Translations under genes and position numbers: made by a program
The notes under the pieces: model-generated
The model's input: only the letters and a program-made list of their open reading frames with translations
Databases searched by the model: none
What the model was told of the DNA's origin: nothing
Part shown: positions 7,535 through 15,313 of the stretch, piece by piece
Numbering within the stretch: the first letter of the stretch is position 1
Layout: each line of letters starts with the position of its first letter
Source of the DNA: Candidatus Bathyarchaeota archaeon
GTDB lineage: Archaea > Thermoproteota > Bathyarchaeia > Bathyarchaeales > Bathycorpusculaceae
Assembly: GCA_003165195.1 (NCBI GenBank)
Contig: PLSP01000055.1
Coordinates: forward strand, 1 to 33,360
Direction of reading: 5' to 3'
DNA length: 33,360 nucleotides

Positions 7535-8466
7535 TGAGCTTTCGCCTCCATGGCAAATCTTTTTGCAACAGCTTTACGCCTGCTTTCACTAGCCAACGCT
7601 CTTAGTTCTTTCGCGGCGTCAGCGGGAGATGTTAGTCTTTCCAGGGCTTTGTTCCATGTCCCCGAGCGTACTGGCGTGTGATGCACTTCTGAGCGTTTTA
7701 CAGTTAACGCTTCAGGAACTGGGCAAACGTTTTTGCATGCCCCACAGAATGTGCAGAATAATTGGTTAGCGTGAATTTTCTGGTCTTGTCCAAGCGTTAA
7801 CGCATCGGGGATTGGGCAAACGTCTTGGCAATCTTTGCAGCCTTCAGGACACTTTTCCGCGTTGATAGCGATTATGCCTTCAAGGGCTTTTTTGACTTTT
7901 AAAGTTCCCGGGGCGCATTTAACCTCGCATACCTTGCAGGTTGGGCAATACTCTTTTTGGATGTCAATTTTTATTTGAACTCGCTTTTTCTCGTTAGGAG
8001 TTAGGGCATGGATATTTTCTACGGTGTTGCCGTCGAAGCCTACTTTTGAGATTTTTATGAGGCTTAATGGACAGACATCTTGGCACTTGATGCATTCCTT
8101 TTCGCATTGATTCGTGTCCACTTCTATATCTCGAATCAGTTGTGGATAACTATCTTTCTCCAGCAAGGCGAGGTCATGTGAACCGTTGAGGGTAACTTTT
8201 ATGGCGCCATAGGGGCAGGTTACATCGCAGACGCCGCAGAAATTGCATTTTGCCAAGTCAATATCCACTTTAGCTCGTTTAGCCGGCGTACCCTGAGTTT
8301 TTGGTTGTTTCACCGTTTTCACGGCTTCTTTTGGGCAAGCCAACGTACAGATTTGGCAGCCGACGCAGCGGTTTTTGTCAAGAGTTAATTTGTAATTTTT
8401 AACTTGCAAAACCCACTCTAATGTTAGCGCATCTGGCGCGTCTTTCTTTATTGTTTTTAACGGCAT
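7531..8466 (-). CDS. Polyferredoxin with six [4Fe-4S] motifs
   Basis: The 311-residue protein has six C-x2/3-C-x2-C-x3-C motifs, starting at C34, C74, C121, C174, C206 and C238, hence up to six [4Fe-4S] clusters. Motifs three and five have the longer C-x3-C first spacing. The last ~60 residues are Cys-free, helical and basic. There is no signal peptide or membrane helix, so it is cytoplasmic. It overlaps the following hdrA-mvhD by four bases, so the two are translationally coupled. It probably acts as the electron-wire partner of that HdrA, in the way MvhB-like polyferredoxins accompany Hdr/hydrogenase complexes. The exact orthology is not known. Confidence 0.85.
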   Translation of the reverse strand: MPLKTIKKDAPDALTLEWVLQVKNYKLTLDKNRCVGCQICTLACPKEAVKTVKQPKTQGTPAKRAKVDIDLAKCNFCGVCDVTCPYGAIKVTLNGSHDLALLEKDSYPQLIRDIEVDTNQCEKECIKCQDVCPLSLIKISKVGFDGNTVENIHALTPNEKKRVQIKIDIQKEYCPTCKVCEVKCAPGTLKVKKALEGIIAINAEKCPEGCKDCQDVCPIPDALTLGQDQKIHANQLFCTFCGACKNVCPVPEALTVKRSEVHHTPVRSGTWNKALERLTSPADAAKELRALASESRRKAVAKRFAMEAKAQ

Positions 8467-8552
8467 CTACCTTTTACCACCAAGAGTTTCCTAATGCGCA
8501 GCATTTGTCTACGCCTGCTGGTTGGTTAATTTGTGTTGAATGAAGCACTTTT

Positions 8553-8562
8553 GATATAAATA
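8553..8562. promoter_or_regulatory. Near-symmetric TATA element between divergent units
   Basis: GATATAAATA reads as a TATA box on the plus strand (start expected near 8585-8590, at the GTG of the small ORF). It also reads as ATTTATATC on the minus strand, about 90 bp before the polyferredoxin ATG. It could serve both directions. Confidence 0.4.
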
Positions 8563-8589
8563 TTGCTTGGATAAAACCCTACTTGCACC

Positions 8590-8748
8590 GTGGAAATACT
8601 TGTTTTGTTAAGCAGTAGAACTGAGCCGATCTTGGCTCTGGCACATATAGCGTTCCTGGTTCTCTTCGCCTCAGCAATAATTGTGACTTTGCGTTCTATG
8701 TATGGGAGAAGATTTAGATCTTCAGCTCAGATTGCAGGTGATGGCTGA
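8590..8748 (+). CDS. Small single-helix membrane protein, possibly leaderless
   Basis: A 52-residue frame starts at GTG 8590. It has a polar N-terminus (VEILVLLSSRTEPILA), one hydrophobic helix (LAHIAFLVLFASAIIVTL) and a basic tail (RSMYGRRFRSS). No ribosome-binding site is present. A TATA-like box ends about 28 bp before the GTG, as expected for a leaderless archaeal mRNA. The family was not recognised. It is divergent from the polyferredoxin-hdrA operon. The membrane-helix plus positive-inside pattern argues for a real gene, but it is short. Confidence 0.4.
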   Translation: MEILVLLSSRTEPILALAHIAFLVLFASAIIVTLRSMYGRRFRSSAQIAGDG

Positions 8749-8823
8749 TTCTTTTTGTGTATAGGTTTTTGTTGTAAATAGTAGGGCCCTCTCCCGTCTC
8801 AGTGAAATGCTTGTTTTGGGTTG

Positions 8824-8940
8824 CTTTTTTGGTTTAGCGTTTGATTCGGTTTCTGGTTAGGGTGAAAAAAGGCGTAAAAAGGCGTTTAAAGACACAGAAA
8901 GACATTAAAATACAGGAAAAGACAAAAAAAGGCGCTATCC
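8824..8940. repeat. Intergenic phased A-tract element, copy 1
   Basis: A T-rich stretch (CTTTTTTGG at 8824) precedes GTGAAAAAAG at 8862. Then units of exactly ten bases follow, each of form G(G/A)C-N-N-N/A-AAA, with the GGC/GAC/TAC marks at 8871, 8881, 8891, 8901, 8911, 8921 and 8931. A-tracts therefore recur once per helical turn, which predicts intrinsically curved DNA. Ten is not a multiple of three, so the pattern is not a coding repeat. The same element recurs at 12641-12735. Confidence 0.75.
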
Positions 8941-8981
8941 TAAAATGCAGTTAACATAGTGGGTAAAAGCCAAAAGAAAAA

Positions 8982-10697
8982 TTAACTTTGCATTGGCTGC
9001 CGCTTCTCGCCGCCGGCATCGTTGTTGCTTCTGCAGAGTCTACGCATGAACCCTAAGGGAACCTTCAAGATCGCTGAGATTACGCCTAAACTTGAAAGCA
9101 TCTTTTGAATGTTATCCAAGTCACTTCGGTTGACGGCGCCGATTAGGGGGGCACTGACTAGGAAAATCAATGCGAAAGCGGCAAAGCCAAGAATAAGAGT
9201 AAACAGATAAGGCAACTTTAGAAGGCTAACAAAGACGTATGTTACAGCGGCTGCTAAGAGGGATGCAGCAAAGATCTTGGCTGAAGAGCCGAAGTCTGCT
9301 TTAGCGTCATAGTTTTTCCAGCTCCAATGAAGCGCCCAAACAACTTGAGGAAGCGTCGCGACTAAACTTCCAATTATGCCTCCGATCACAGCATATTGTG
9401 CTCCGCCAATCTGGAAGAAATACATAATTATAAGATAGGCAAGCGGCAAGCCAATGACAAGAGACGCAACGCTTTGCCACATGACTTGACGTGTTTTTTT
9501 GATTCCAGTCTGGAAGGTACCTACAGAAATGTTGCCGACTAGAACCAGCAAATTCACCGAGCATGAAAGCGCCAAGAACAAAGGACCATAAGGATACTTA
9601 GGAGCAGCGTCAACGACAAACAAAGAACGAAAAAGTCCATCAAGTGGGAACAGAGTATTGATCAAAGGAGTAGAAAGCGCCACTAAAAGCATCGTTGCAG
9701 GCACCAGCAGCAATGCTGTATACTTAACTGAGGAAGCAAAAACCGTTTTTATTAGACCAGGTTCTTTTTCTGGATCAATTTTAGAGAAAACCGGAAACAA
9801 AGCTGTCGCAACAGGGAAAGAAATGAAGGATAAAAGAACAGCGAAGTAACCTGCAACGTAGTAGTTACCCATCATCCAGCCGAATTTGTGTCCATCAAGC
9901 AAATCTCCTTTTCCCGCGTAAATTGCCATTGAGAAAGCGACAACTTGAGGAATCACACCAATCACAATGCTTGACACCGTTAAGGGCAAACCATAATCTA
10001 ACATTGGCCTTAAAGTTCGTTTTATGTCGCATTTACCTACTTTGCATTTTGCTAAAGGCCTAAACAACACGAAATAGACCAACAGAATAGCTATGACCCC
10101 GCCAACAAGAGTTGAAACCACGGTGGCGTATATTGCGCCTAGTACGCCAAAACCAATAATAATTAACACAGGACCCAACGCGGCCTTTACAAACGCTTGA
10201 AGAATTTGAGTTAAACTGTTGAGTTTCATTCGCTCAAAACCCACAAAAATGCCGCCTGCAGCCGCAGCAAGAGCACCAGCGAATACGGAAATGGACATTA
10301 TGGATATGTAAGTAGTTAAGTCGCCGACATTGTTGGGGCTAAGGATGTAAGCTAATGGCTCAGCCACTGCAAAGCAAATAACAGATAAAACCACACCAGT
10401 AATTATTTCGAAAATTACTCCCGAATAAATAACATCATGAATCTCTGACTCTTTCCCAGCAGCTCTTAAACTGGCTATTCGCTGGGTTAAAGCAGAGCTA
10501 ACACCCCAATCCCGAAAGAAACTGATTATTGATGACGGTATCAAAGCCGTACCGTACAAACCTACATCGCTAGCCGGCAGCATGCTCGCTATGACAAGCG
10601 TGCCAACAGCCAACACAATTGTAGATAAGGCGACACCGATTAGTAGGTAAAAGCTTCCAGTTGCTGAAGACTTACCCATCTCAAAGGCTTTATCCAT
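8982..10697 (-). CDS. Polysaccharide/lipid-linked oligosaccharide flippase (Wzx-like, MOP superfamily)
   Basis: The 571-residue, very hydrophobic protein has about 14 predicted membrane helices. Its start is typical of MOP-superfamily flippases (an AFEMGKSSATGSFYLLIGVA helix, then ASMLPASDVGLYG and FRDWGVSSALTQRIASLRAA). A central FPVATALFPVFSKI motif is typical of archaeal and bacterial Wzx/RfbX-like proteins. It ends with a basic cytoplasmic tail. Such proteins move lipid-linked glycans across the membrane for N-glycosylation or surface polysaccharide. No glycosyltransferase genes are adjacent. ATG 10697 follows a TATA box and an AAAGAAAGG-type leader. Confidence 0.85.
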   Translation of the reverse strand: MDKAFEMGKSSATGSFYLLIGVALSTIVLAVGTLVIASMLPASDVGLYGTALIPSSIISFFRDWGVSSALTQRIASLRAAGKESEIHDVIYSGVIFEIITGVVLSVICFAVAEPLAYILSPNNVGDLTTYISIMSISVFAGALAAAAGGIFVGFERMKLNSLTQILQAFVKAALGPVLIIIGFGVLGAIYATVVSTLVGGVIAILLVYFVLFRPLAKCKVGKCDIKRTLRPMLDYGLPLTVSSIVIGVIPQVVAFSMAIYAGKGDLLDGHKFGWMMGNYYVAGYFAVLLSFISFPVATALFPVFSKIDPEKEPGLIKTVFASSVKYTALLLVPATMLLVALSTPLINTLFPLDGLFRSLFVVDAAPKYPYGPLFLALSCSVNLLVLVGNISVGTFQTGIKKTRQVMWQSVASLVIGLPLAYLIIMYFFQIGGAQYAVIGGIIGSLVATLPQVVWALHWSWKNYDAKADFGSSAKIFAASLLAAAVTYVFVSLLKLPYLFTLILGFAAFALIFLVSAPLIGAVNRSDLDNIQKMLSSLGVISAILKVPLGFMRRLCRSNNDAGGEKRQPMQS

Positions 10698-10736
10698 TCA
10701 GAACTCAAAACCTTTCTTTCCATTGTATAGGAATCG

Positions 10737-10747
10737 TATTTTTATAC
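10737..10747 (-). promoter_or_regulatory. TATA promoter of the flippase gene
   Basis: On the minus strand CGTATAAAAATAC ends about 40 bp before ATG 10697, giving a start site near 10712-10715 and a short leader. This makes the overlapping 80-residue frame upstream (10705-10947) unlikely to be a gene. Confidence 0.5.
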
Positions 10748-11231
10748 GCTTTGGAAACTGCCTCTAAATCCCCCAGCCATAACAAATCGGCTGAACAAGG
10801 ATTCTTATTTTTAACTAAGCAGTTAACAAAATTTTGTTTTCTATCAAAACGCGTTTGACTAAATGGTGAGAGCCCTGGCACAAGTAAGTTGGAAATAGAA
10901 ACTGCGTTAAACGGCGTCTGCTCAGCCGAAAATGCTTTAGGCACCAAGAATAAACCATTTCATAACGGAAAGCCTCGAACTTTTTACGTGTGGAGCCAAC
11001 CTCTGCCGTTTTTCTTTAAAAACTGGTTCCGCACGTTTTCTTCTTGGCTTTTGTTTGGTGGGTGAAGTTGTTTTTAATGAATTTTGACCATCCGCGCACT
11101 TCTGGGGTTGGAGAGATAAAGGGTCTTGAACATTTTGGATTGTTTTTTGTCTGATAATCCTTGCCTATGTCGGCGTTTTTCAAAAAGCACTTATATCTGT
11201 ATGTAGTTTCCCTTTCAGTGAGGATAATTTT

Positions 11232-11354
11232 ATGCGAGTTTTAGCGCATCCAGCAAAAACGATAACTGTTGGCATAGACATAAGCCCCCCTGTTCAATAT
11301 TGTTTAAATTTACCTGCTGAATGTCGTCCTGACAAAGGGCTAGATATAGCATAA
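11232..11354 (+). CDS. Possible 40-residue ORF before the CBS-HPF gene
   Basis: ATG 11232 follows GTGAGGAT at a suitable spacing and a TATA-like CTTATATC about 35 bp upstream. The peptide (MRVLAHPAKTITVGIDIS..., ending DKGLDIA) is not recognised. It ends 17 bp before the CBS-HPF start and shares its transcript, so it might be a leader peptide or just the 5' UTR. The rest of the 10948-11371 intergenic stretch shows nothing else. Confidence 0.3.
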   Translation: MRVLAHPAKTITVGIDISPPVQYCLNLPAECRPDKGLDIA

Positions 11355-11371
11355 ACTAAGAAGGGATTAAT

Positions 11372-12553
11372 ATGGCAAGCGCAAATTTGGCTAAAGATAT
11401 TTATTTAAAAACATTCAAAACTGTTACAGAAAACGACACTTTGTCTCGGTGTTTAGATGCATTCGAAACTGGCATGCCGCCGGTTTTGGCTGTTTTAAAC
11501 GATAAAGGCAAGTATGAAGGCATAATTACTCGAAGGGCAATTTTGAGGTCAAGACTCGATCCGACGACAACAAAAGTCAAAGCCTTAATGAAAACTGCTC
11601 CTCCAGTTGCTTTGGATAATTCGCTGAGTAAAATGGCGAAGCTAATGATTGAAAGCTGTCTGAGACAGCTTCCGCTTCTTGAAAAGAATAAGTTGATCGG
11701 GTTTGTTTCGGATGAAACTATCATTCACGCTGCAACGACAACTGATTGGGGCAAAACAAAAATTGACCAAATCATGACTCGGGCACCTCATACGATCGAG
11801 GCAAACCGTTCTGTCGGTGCAGGTTTAAGTTTAATGAGAGAATACGGAATTTCACATGTTCCGGTTATGGACTCAGGCAAGCTTGTTGGAATGCTCACAA
11901 TTGAGGACATCTTAGAGAACATCTATTGGCCTCAGCGCCACCAAACCAGAGGCGACATAGTTGGAGAAAAAATCGAAACCCTAAGCGTTCCAGTTAAAGG
12001 CATAATGAATAGCCCAGTCACAACCGTTGACGCTCAAACACCTGTTTTGACCGCTGAGAAATTAATGCATGACCACGACATTTCCTGTTTGCCCGTAGTT
12101 TCCAACGAACGACTCGTCGGCATCGTAACTAAACTCGACTTCCTGGAACCGATCTCACAGTTAGAGGTAGCACAACGCAAACTCACCATCCAATTCGGCC
12201 TCAAAGAGGTAGAAGTAACCACTGACCAAGAAGGCTTCATGATGGCCGAGTTCGATAGTTTCAGCCACCGATACCAAGAAGCATTCCAACTAGGAACTCT
12301 TTTTGTGTATCTTAAAAGCCAGGGCAACACAACCGGGCGGGAAACTCCGCTGATTCACTGCCGCCTCCAGTTCCGAACAGTACGAGGCACATTTGTTAGT
12401 TCTAGTGAAGGCTGGGGAGTTGAACCTACATTCCGCGTTGCACTCGACCGCCTTGACCGCCGGCTGCTAAGAAGCAAAGAACTCCTTGCCTACAACCCCA
12501 AGTACGCAAAGGATTACATGCGTAAGATTGGGCTTCCGCAAGGAGAAAACTAA
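11372..12553 (+). CDS. Four-CBS-domain protein with C-terminal HPF/RaiA-like domain
   Basis: The 393-residue protein has four CBS motifs in tandem: about residues 12-60 (PPVLAVLNDKGKYEGIITRR), 68-118 (LRQLPLLEKNKLIGFVSDE), 132-184 (ISHVPVMDSGKLVGMLTIED) and 207-262 (ISCLPVVSNERLVGIVTKLD). CBS pairs bind AMP, ATP or SAM. Residues 268-375 resemble the S30AE ribosome-hibernation fold: a first strand and helix (LTIQFGLKEVEV, EFDSFSHRYQEAF), a strand (LFVYLKSQGN), paired strands (IHCRLQFRTVRGTFVSSSEG) and a final helix with AL(D/E)RLDRRLLRSKELL, as in AIDAAVDKLERQLRKHK of HPF. The likely role is an adenylate-sensing ribosome-hibernation factor; this is inference. A TATA box and AAGGGA precede the ATG. 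Confidence 0.8.
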   Translation: MASANLAKDIYLKTFKTVTENDTLSRCLDAFETGMPPVLAVLNDKGKYEGIITRRAILRSRLDPTTTKVKALMKTAPPVALDNSLSKMAKLMIESCLRQLPLLEKNKLIGFVSDETIIHAATTTDWGKTKIDQIMTRAPHTIEANRSVGAGLSLMREYGISHVPVMDSGKLVGMLTIEDILENIYWPQRHQTRGDIVGEKIETLSVPVKGIMNSPVTTVDAQTPVLTAEKLMHDHDISCLPVVSNERLVGIVTKLDFLEPISQLEVAQRKLTIQFGLKEVEVTTDQEGFMMAEFDSFSHRYQEAFQLGTLFVYLKSQGNTTGRETPLIHCRLQFRTVRGTFVSSSEGWGVEPTFRVALDRLDRRLLRSKELLAYNPKYAKDYMRKIGLPQGEN

Positions 12554-12603
12554 ACCTCTTCCTTTTTTGGATGGCATTTTTTTTCTTTGGTTTTTTATAG
12601 CAA

Positions 12604-12625
12604 AAATTAGGCCTCAGGCTAATTT
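12604..12625. terminator. Hairpin downstream of the CBS-HPF gene
   Basis: AAATTAG-GCCTCAGG-CTAATTT is a 7-bp perfect stem. It lies after a long T-rich tract (12576-12598) and before another (TTATTTTTGTCGTTTTTTTGG), a likely transcription-end region. Confidence 0.4.
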
Positions 12626-12640
12626 GGAGAGGGCTTATTT

Positions 12641-12735
12641 TTGTCGTTTTTTTGGTTTGGGATTCTAACTTTTTGCAGTTAGAGTGAAAAAAGACATAAA
12701 AAGGCGTTTAAAGACACGAAAAGACAGGGAAGGTG
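12641..12735. repeat. Intergenic phased A-tract element, copy 2
   Basis: It has the same architecture as 8824-8940: a T-rich stretch (GTTTTTTTGGTTT), GTGAAAAAAG at 12684, then 10-bp units with GAC/GGC marks at 12693, 12703, 12713 and 12723. The segment GGCGTTTAAAGACAC is identical in both copies and at the same offset (19 bp) from GTGAAAAAAG. The array runs straight into the start of the double AbrB-like gene. Confidence 0.75.
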
Positions 12736-13137
12736 AAGCCTGAAATGCCGCTTACTGAACAGGAAACATTCAAAACTAAACTCCAAAGCCAAAGACGAAT
12801 TGTTATCCCTTCGCTTTTGCGGTGGCGATACAAGATGGAGTCGGGCGAACTGTTAAGAATCCGCCTAAAACTCTTCGAGCAAGGAAGCTATGGAGAAGAA
12901 AGTTTTTTGGCAAAAACAGGCGCTGACATGCGCTTAACAGTGCCTAAACTCACCATGGAAATCCTCGAGAAAAAACACGAAAAACATCTTACAGGTGCAA
13001 TATTCGAAGTAACACTCTGGCCCGCACCACAAGAAACCTCCCACTCAGATGAAGCAGCCCCTCAAAGTATTCAATCAGAACTATTAGGAAGAATAAAAGA
13101 CACCAGAAGCACCCTAAGTCAGGAAAAAGAAAAATGA
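12733..13137 (+). CDS. Double AbrB/SpoVT-like swapped-hairpin protein
   Basis: The 134-residue product contains two segments with the AbrB-like beta-hairpin pattern. The first is about residues 13-47 (FKTKLQSQRRIVIPSLLRWR, then ESGELLRIRLK). The second is about 58-97 (FLAKTGADMRLTVPKLTMEI, then TGAIFEVTLWP). Both keep the (R/V)-(I/T)-x-(I/V)-P turn typical of the fold. A polar C-terminal tail follows. A tandem within one chain would give an intramolecular pseudo-dimer that may bind DNA. Its start (GTG 12733, or ATG 12745) lies at the edge of the phased A-tract element. Autoregulation through that element is a testable guess. There is no PIN toxin beside it. Confidence 0.55.
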   Translation: MKPEMPLTEQETFKTKLQSQRRIVIPSLLRWRYKMESGELLRIRLKLFEQGSYGEESFLAKTGADMRLTVPKLTMEILEKKHEKHLTGAIFEVTLWPAPQETSHSDEAAPQSIQSELLGRIKDTRSTLSQEKEK

Positions 13138-13253
13138 CAGAAACCATTTCCAACTATTCTAACTAACCCCTATCAACAATTTGTTTTTGAGGCAAGAACG
13201 CAGGAACAGCCGGATTATCAGCAACTATAACAATAAAAAAAAGTGTATTTGGT

Positions 13254-14072
13254 TTAGAAGGGGATGCGTGAGCCGTCAAAGCCTAACTTTGATATGCCTA
13301 ACTCCTCTTGAACTTCTCTGAGTTGCGCCGCTGTAAAGACTGGGCCGTCTCTGCAAACACGGTATTTGCCAATGACACAGCTTCCGCACAAACCTATGCC
13401 ACATCGCATCAGCCGCTCCAAACTCGCCTCTAGAGGCAGTTTTCGCTGTTCTGTCAACTCAAAAATTTTCTTAACCATCACTTCTGGTCCGCAGGTGTAA
13501 ATCATGTCGAATTTTTCCTTGTCCAAGAGGCTTGCGAGCGGTTGGGTAACCATACACTGGAGCCCGTAGGTGCCGTCTTCAGTGGTTGTTATGAGGCTTT
13601 TCTCGTTACAAATGCCATTGAGTTCACGTATGAAGAGTAATTCGTCTTTGGTTTTTGCACCCTCGACAAACGATAGACGTTCGGTTTTGGCTGAAAGTTG
13701 CTTTGCTAAAAACATCAGGGGGGCTGTTCCTGTTCCGCCGCCGACCAAAAGAACTCTGCCTCGGCTTTCGGTGAAGCTGTTACCAAATGGTCCACGGACT
13801 CCAACGGTTTGACCTGCAGCCATGTCATGGAGGTGCCTTGTTGCGTCACCAACTTGCTTGACAGAAACGGAAACCACTCCGTTGTTTACATCCATTATGG
13901 ATAGTGGGATTTCATCGATACCTGGAATCCACAGCATCAAAAATTGTCCCGGCTTAGCTTTGGCGCATAGTCGATCAACTATGGCGAAGGTTTTGACGCT
14001 CGGACTATCCGTTCTGATTTGTACGATTTCTGTGGTTCTAAGAGTATTAGCTGCGATGAGCGAGGTTGACAA
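13254..14072 (-). CDS. pyrK: Dihydroorotate dehydrogenase electron-transfer subunit
   Basis: The 272-residue product has a ferredoxin-reductase FAD domain (PGQFLMLWIPGIDEIPLSI), an NAD-binding motif (VLLVGGGTGTAPL at 108-119), TCGPEVMV and a C-terminal [2Fe-2S] site with C224, C229, C232 and C240 (MRCGIGLCGSCVIGKYRVC). This is the PyrK layout of class 1B dihydroorotate dehydrogenase, which passes electrons from orotate formation to NAD+. It follows pyrD and overlaps its 3' end by 26 bp. The start is a TTG inside pyrD with no strong ribosome-binding site, so coupling by reinitiation is likely. Confidence 0.9.
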   Translation of the reverse strand: MSTSLIAANTLRTTEIVQIRTDSPSVKTFAIVDRLCAKAKPGQFLMLWIPGIDEIPLSIMDVNNGVVSVSVKQVGDATRHLHDMAAGQTVGVRGPFGNSFTESRGRVLLVGGGTGTAPLMFLAKQLSAKTERLSFVEGAKTKDELLFIRELNGICNEKSLITTTEDGTYGLQCMVTQPLASLLDKEKFDMIYTCGPEVMVKKIFELTEQRKLPLEASLERLMRCGIGLCGSCVIGKYRVCRDGPVFTAAQLREVQEELGISKLGFDGSRIPF

Positions 14073-14970
14073 TTTCTTTTACACTCCCATAATGTTTCTT
14101 TCTGACATAATTTTCTACTCCCTTGTTGATTGAAGCAAAAACTTCGAGGTCATCGAAGGCAACCGCGGTACCAACCTGCACAGCTGAAGCACCTGCCAAA
14201 AAAAATTGGACGGCGTCCTGCCAATCCATTACGCCACCACAACCAATTATTGGCACGTCGGGAAGTTCTTCTCTGATGTCGTAGACAGCGCGCAAGGCTA
14301 CCGGTTTGATGGCTGGACCAGATAAACCGCCTTTTATATTACTTAGGATTGGACGCATTGTTTCGGGGTCAATAGCCAACGCTTTAAGAGTGTTTACCGC
14401 TGTCAACGCGTCTGCACCTGCCTTAACCGCCGCCTTAGCAGTCACCGCTATATCGGTCACGTTTGGAGAAAGCTTTACGATCAAGGGCTTGTTAACTACT
14501 GCTTTGACGCCCTCAACTACTTCCGTGAGGAGCTTGGGGTTTTGACCGATTTCGGAGCCTGTGAACTGTACGTGCGGACAAGAAACATTGAGTTCCACCG
14601 CGTCTGCACCTGCCCCAACGGCTTTTTTGGCAACCGTGGCATATTCGTCCGCCGAGTACCCAAAGATGCTTACTATCAAGGGGATTTTGAGAATTATTTT
14701 GGCGAACTTTATTTCTTCAGAGTACAAGTCAATTCCTGGATTAGGCAAACCCACAGCGTTAATCAAGCCAGCTTCTGCCTGGACAACAGTTGGATTAGGG
14801 TAACCGAATCGAGGTTCTACGCCGATGGATTTTGAAACCACTGATCCCGCTCCGGCTCTTGCCACTCGGTTTAGCGATTCGGCAGAGTAACCCAAAATGC
14901 CAGATGCCAACATAGTTGGGCTAGCCAATGCCAAACCAGCAACACTAGTGCTTAACAAATTGCCTTCCAA
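14047..14970 (-). CDS. pyrD: Dihydroorotate dehydrogenase catalytic subunit (class 1B)
   Basis: The 307-residue TIM-barrel flavoprotein converts dihydroorotate to orotate in pyrimidine synthesis. Visible motifs are SKSIG, the NAVGLPNPG loop, and NVSCPH with the catalytic Cys131 that marks class 1 NAD-linked enzymes. The FMN-binding end has IIGCGGV and GASAVQVGTA. Length is standard. The start is TTG 14970 behind GGTGATTTTA. It is paired with pyrK directly downstream. Confidence 0.92.
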   Translation of the reverse strand: MEGNLLSTSVAGLALASPTMLASGILGYSAESLNRVARAGAGSVVSKSIGVEPRFGYPNPTVVQAEAGLINAVGLPNPGIDLYSEEIKFAKIILKIPLIVSIFGYSADEYATVAKKAVGAGADAVELNVSCPHVQFTGSEIGQNPKLLTEVVEGVKAVVNKPLIVKLSPNVTDIAVTAKAAVKAGADALTAVNTLKALAIDPETMRPILSNIKGGLSGPAIKPVALRAVYDIREELPDVPIIGCGGVMDWQDAVQFFLAGASAVQVGTAVAFDDLEVFASINKGVENYVRKKHYGSVKEIVNLAHRS

Positions 14971-15078
14971 ATAAAATCACCGTTCAATCTAGTTTTGTTG
15001 GACCTGAAAGATAAAGTTTCTTAAACGGATTTGGCTGGGTTTTGCCGCTTTGGGCAGTTTTTGCTCTATAGAGTCGAT

Positions 15079-15096
15079 ACATTATATATTTTTTTG
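15079..15096 (+). promoter_or_regulatory. TATA box upstream of the pterin operon
   Basis: ACATTATATATTTTTTT is the best TATA match in the 14971-15313 gap. It predicts a start near 15115 and hence an unusually long leader of about 200 nt before mptA. A second promoter nearer the gene is not obvious. Confidence 0.5.
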
Positions 15097-15102
15097 AGTG
15101 TG

Positions 15103-15167
15103 AATAGGAAGGTTTTTCTATTTGCGCTAGGTAAAAAACTACACAGGTAGGAAAAAAAGTTCCTATC
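15103..15167. promoter_or_regulatory. Two related inverted repeats in the pterin-operon leader
   Basis: IR1 (15103-15122) is AATAGGAA-GGTT-TTTCTATT. IR2 (15147-15167) is built on TAGGAA...TTCCTA around an A-rich centre. Their centres are about 44-45 bp apart, near four helical turns, and IR1 lies at the predicted transcription start. They look like paired operator sites or small hairpins. Confidence 0.4.
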
Positions 15168-15313
15168 CACCGATAAATTAGCGAAGTGAACTGTTAACGA
15201 TACTCAACAGCACAAGGTTTACGCATACTCTCGCATGCAAACTTGTTCTTTCAAGTTTTTGCAGCCTGAGTCAAAATCAAAAACAGGTTTAGTCTAAAAA
15301 AGGGGTTATAATT

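Noticed and set aside
10705-10947. Minus-strand 80-residue frame just before the flippase gene
   Set aside because: It contains the flippase TATA box, has no ribosome-binding site and matches no family.
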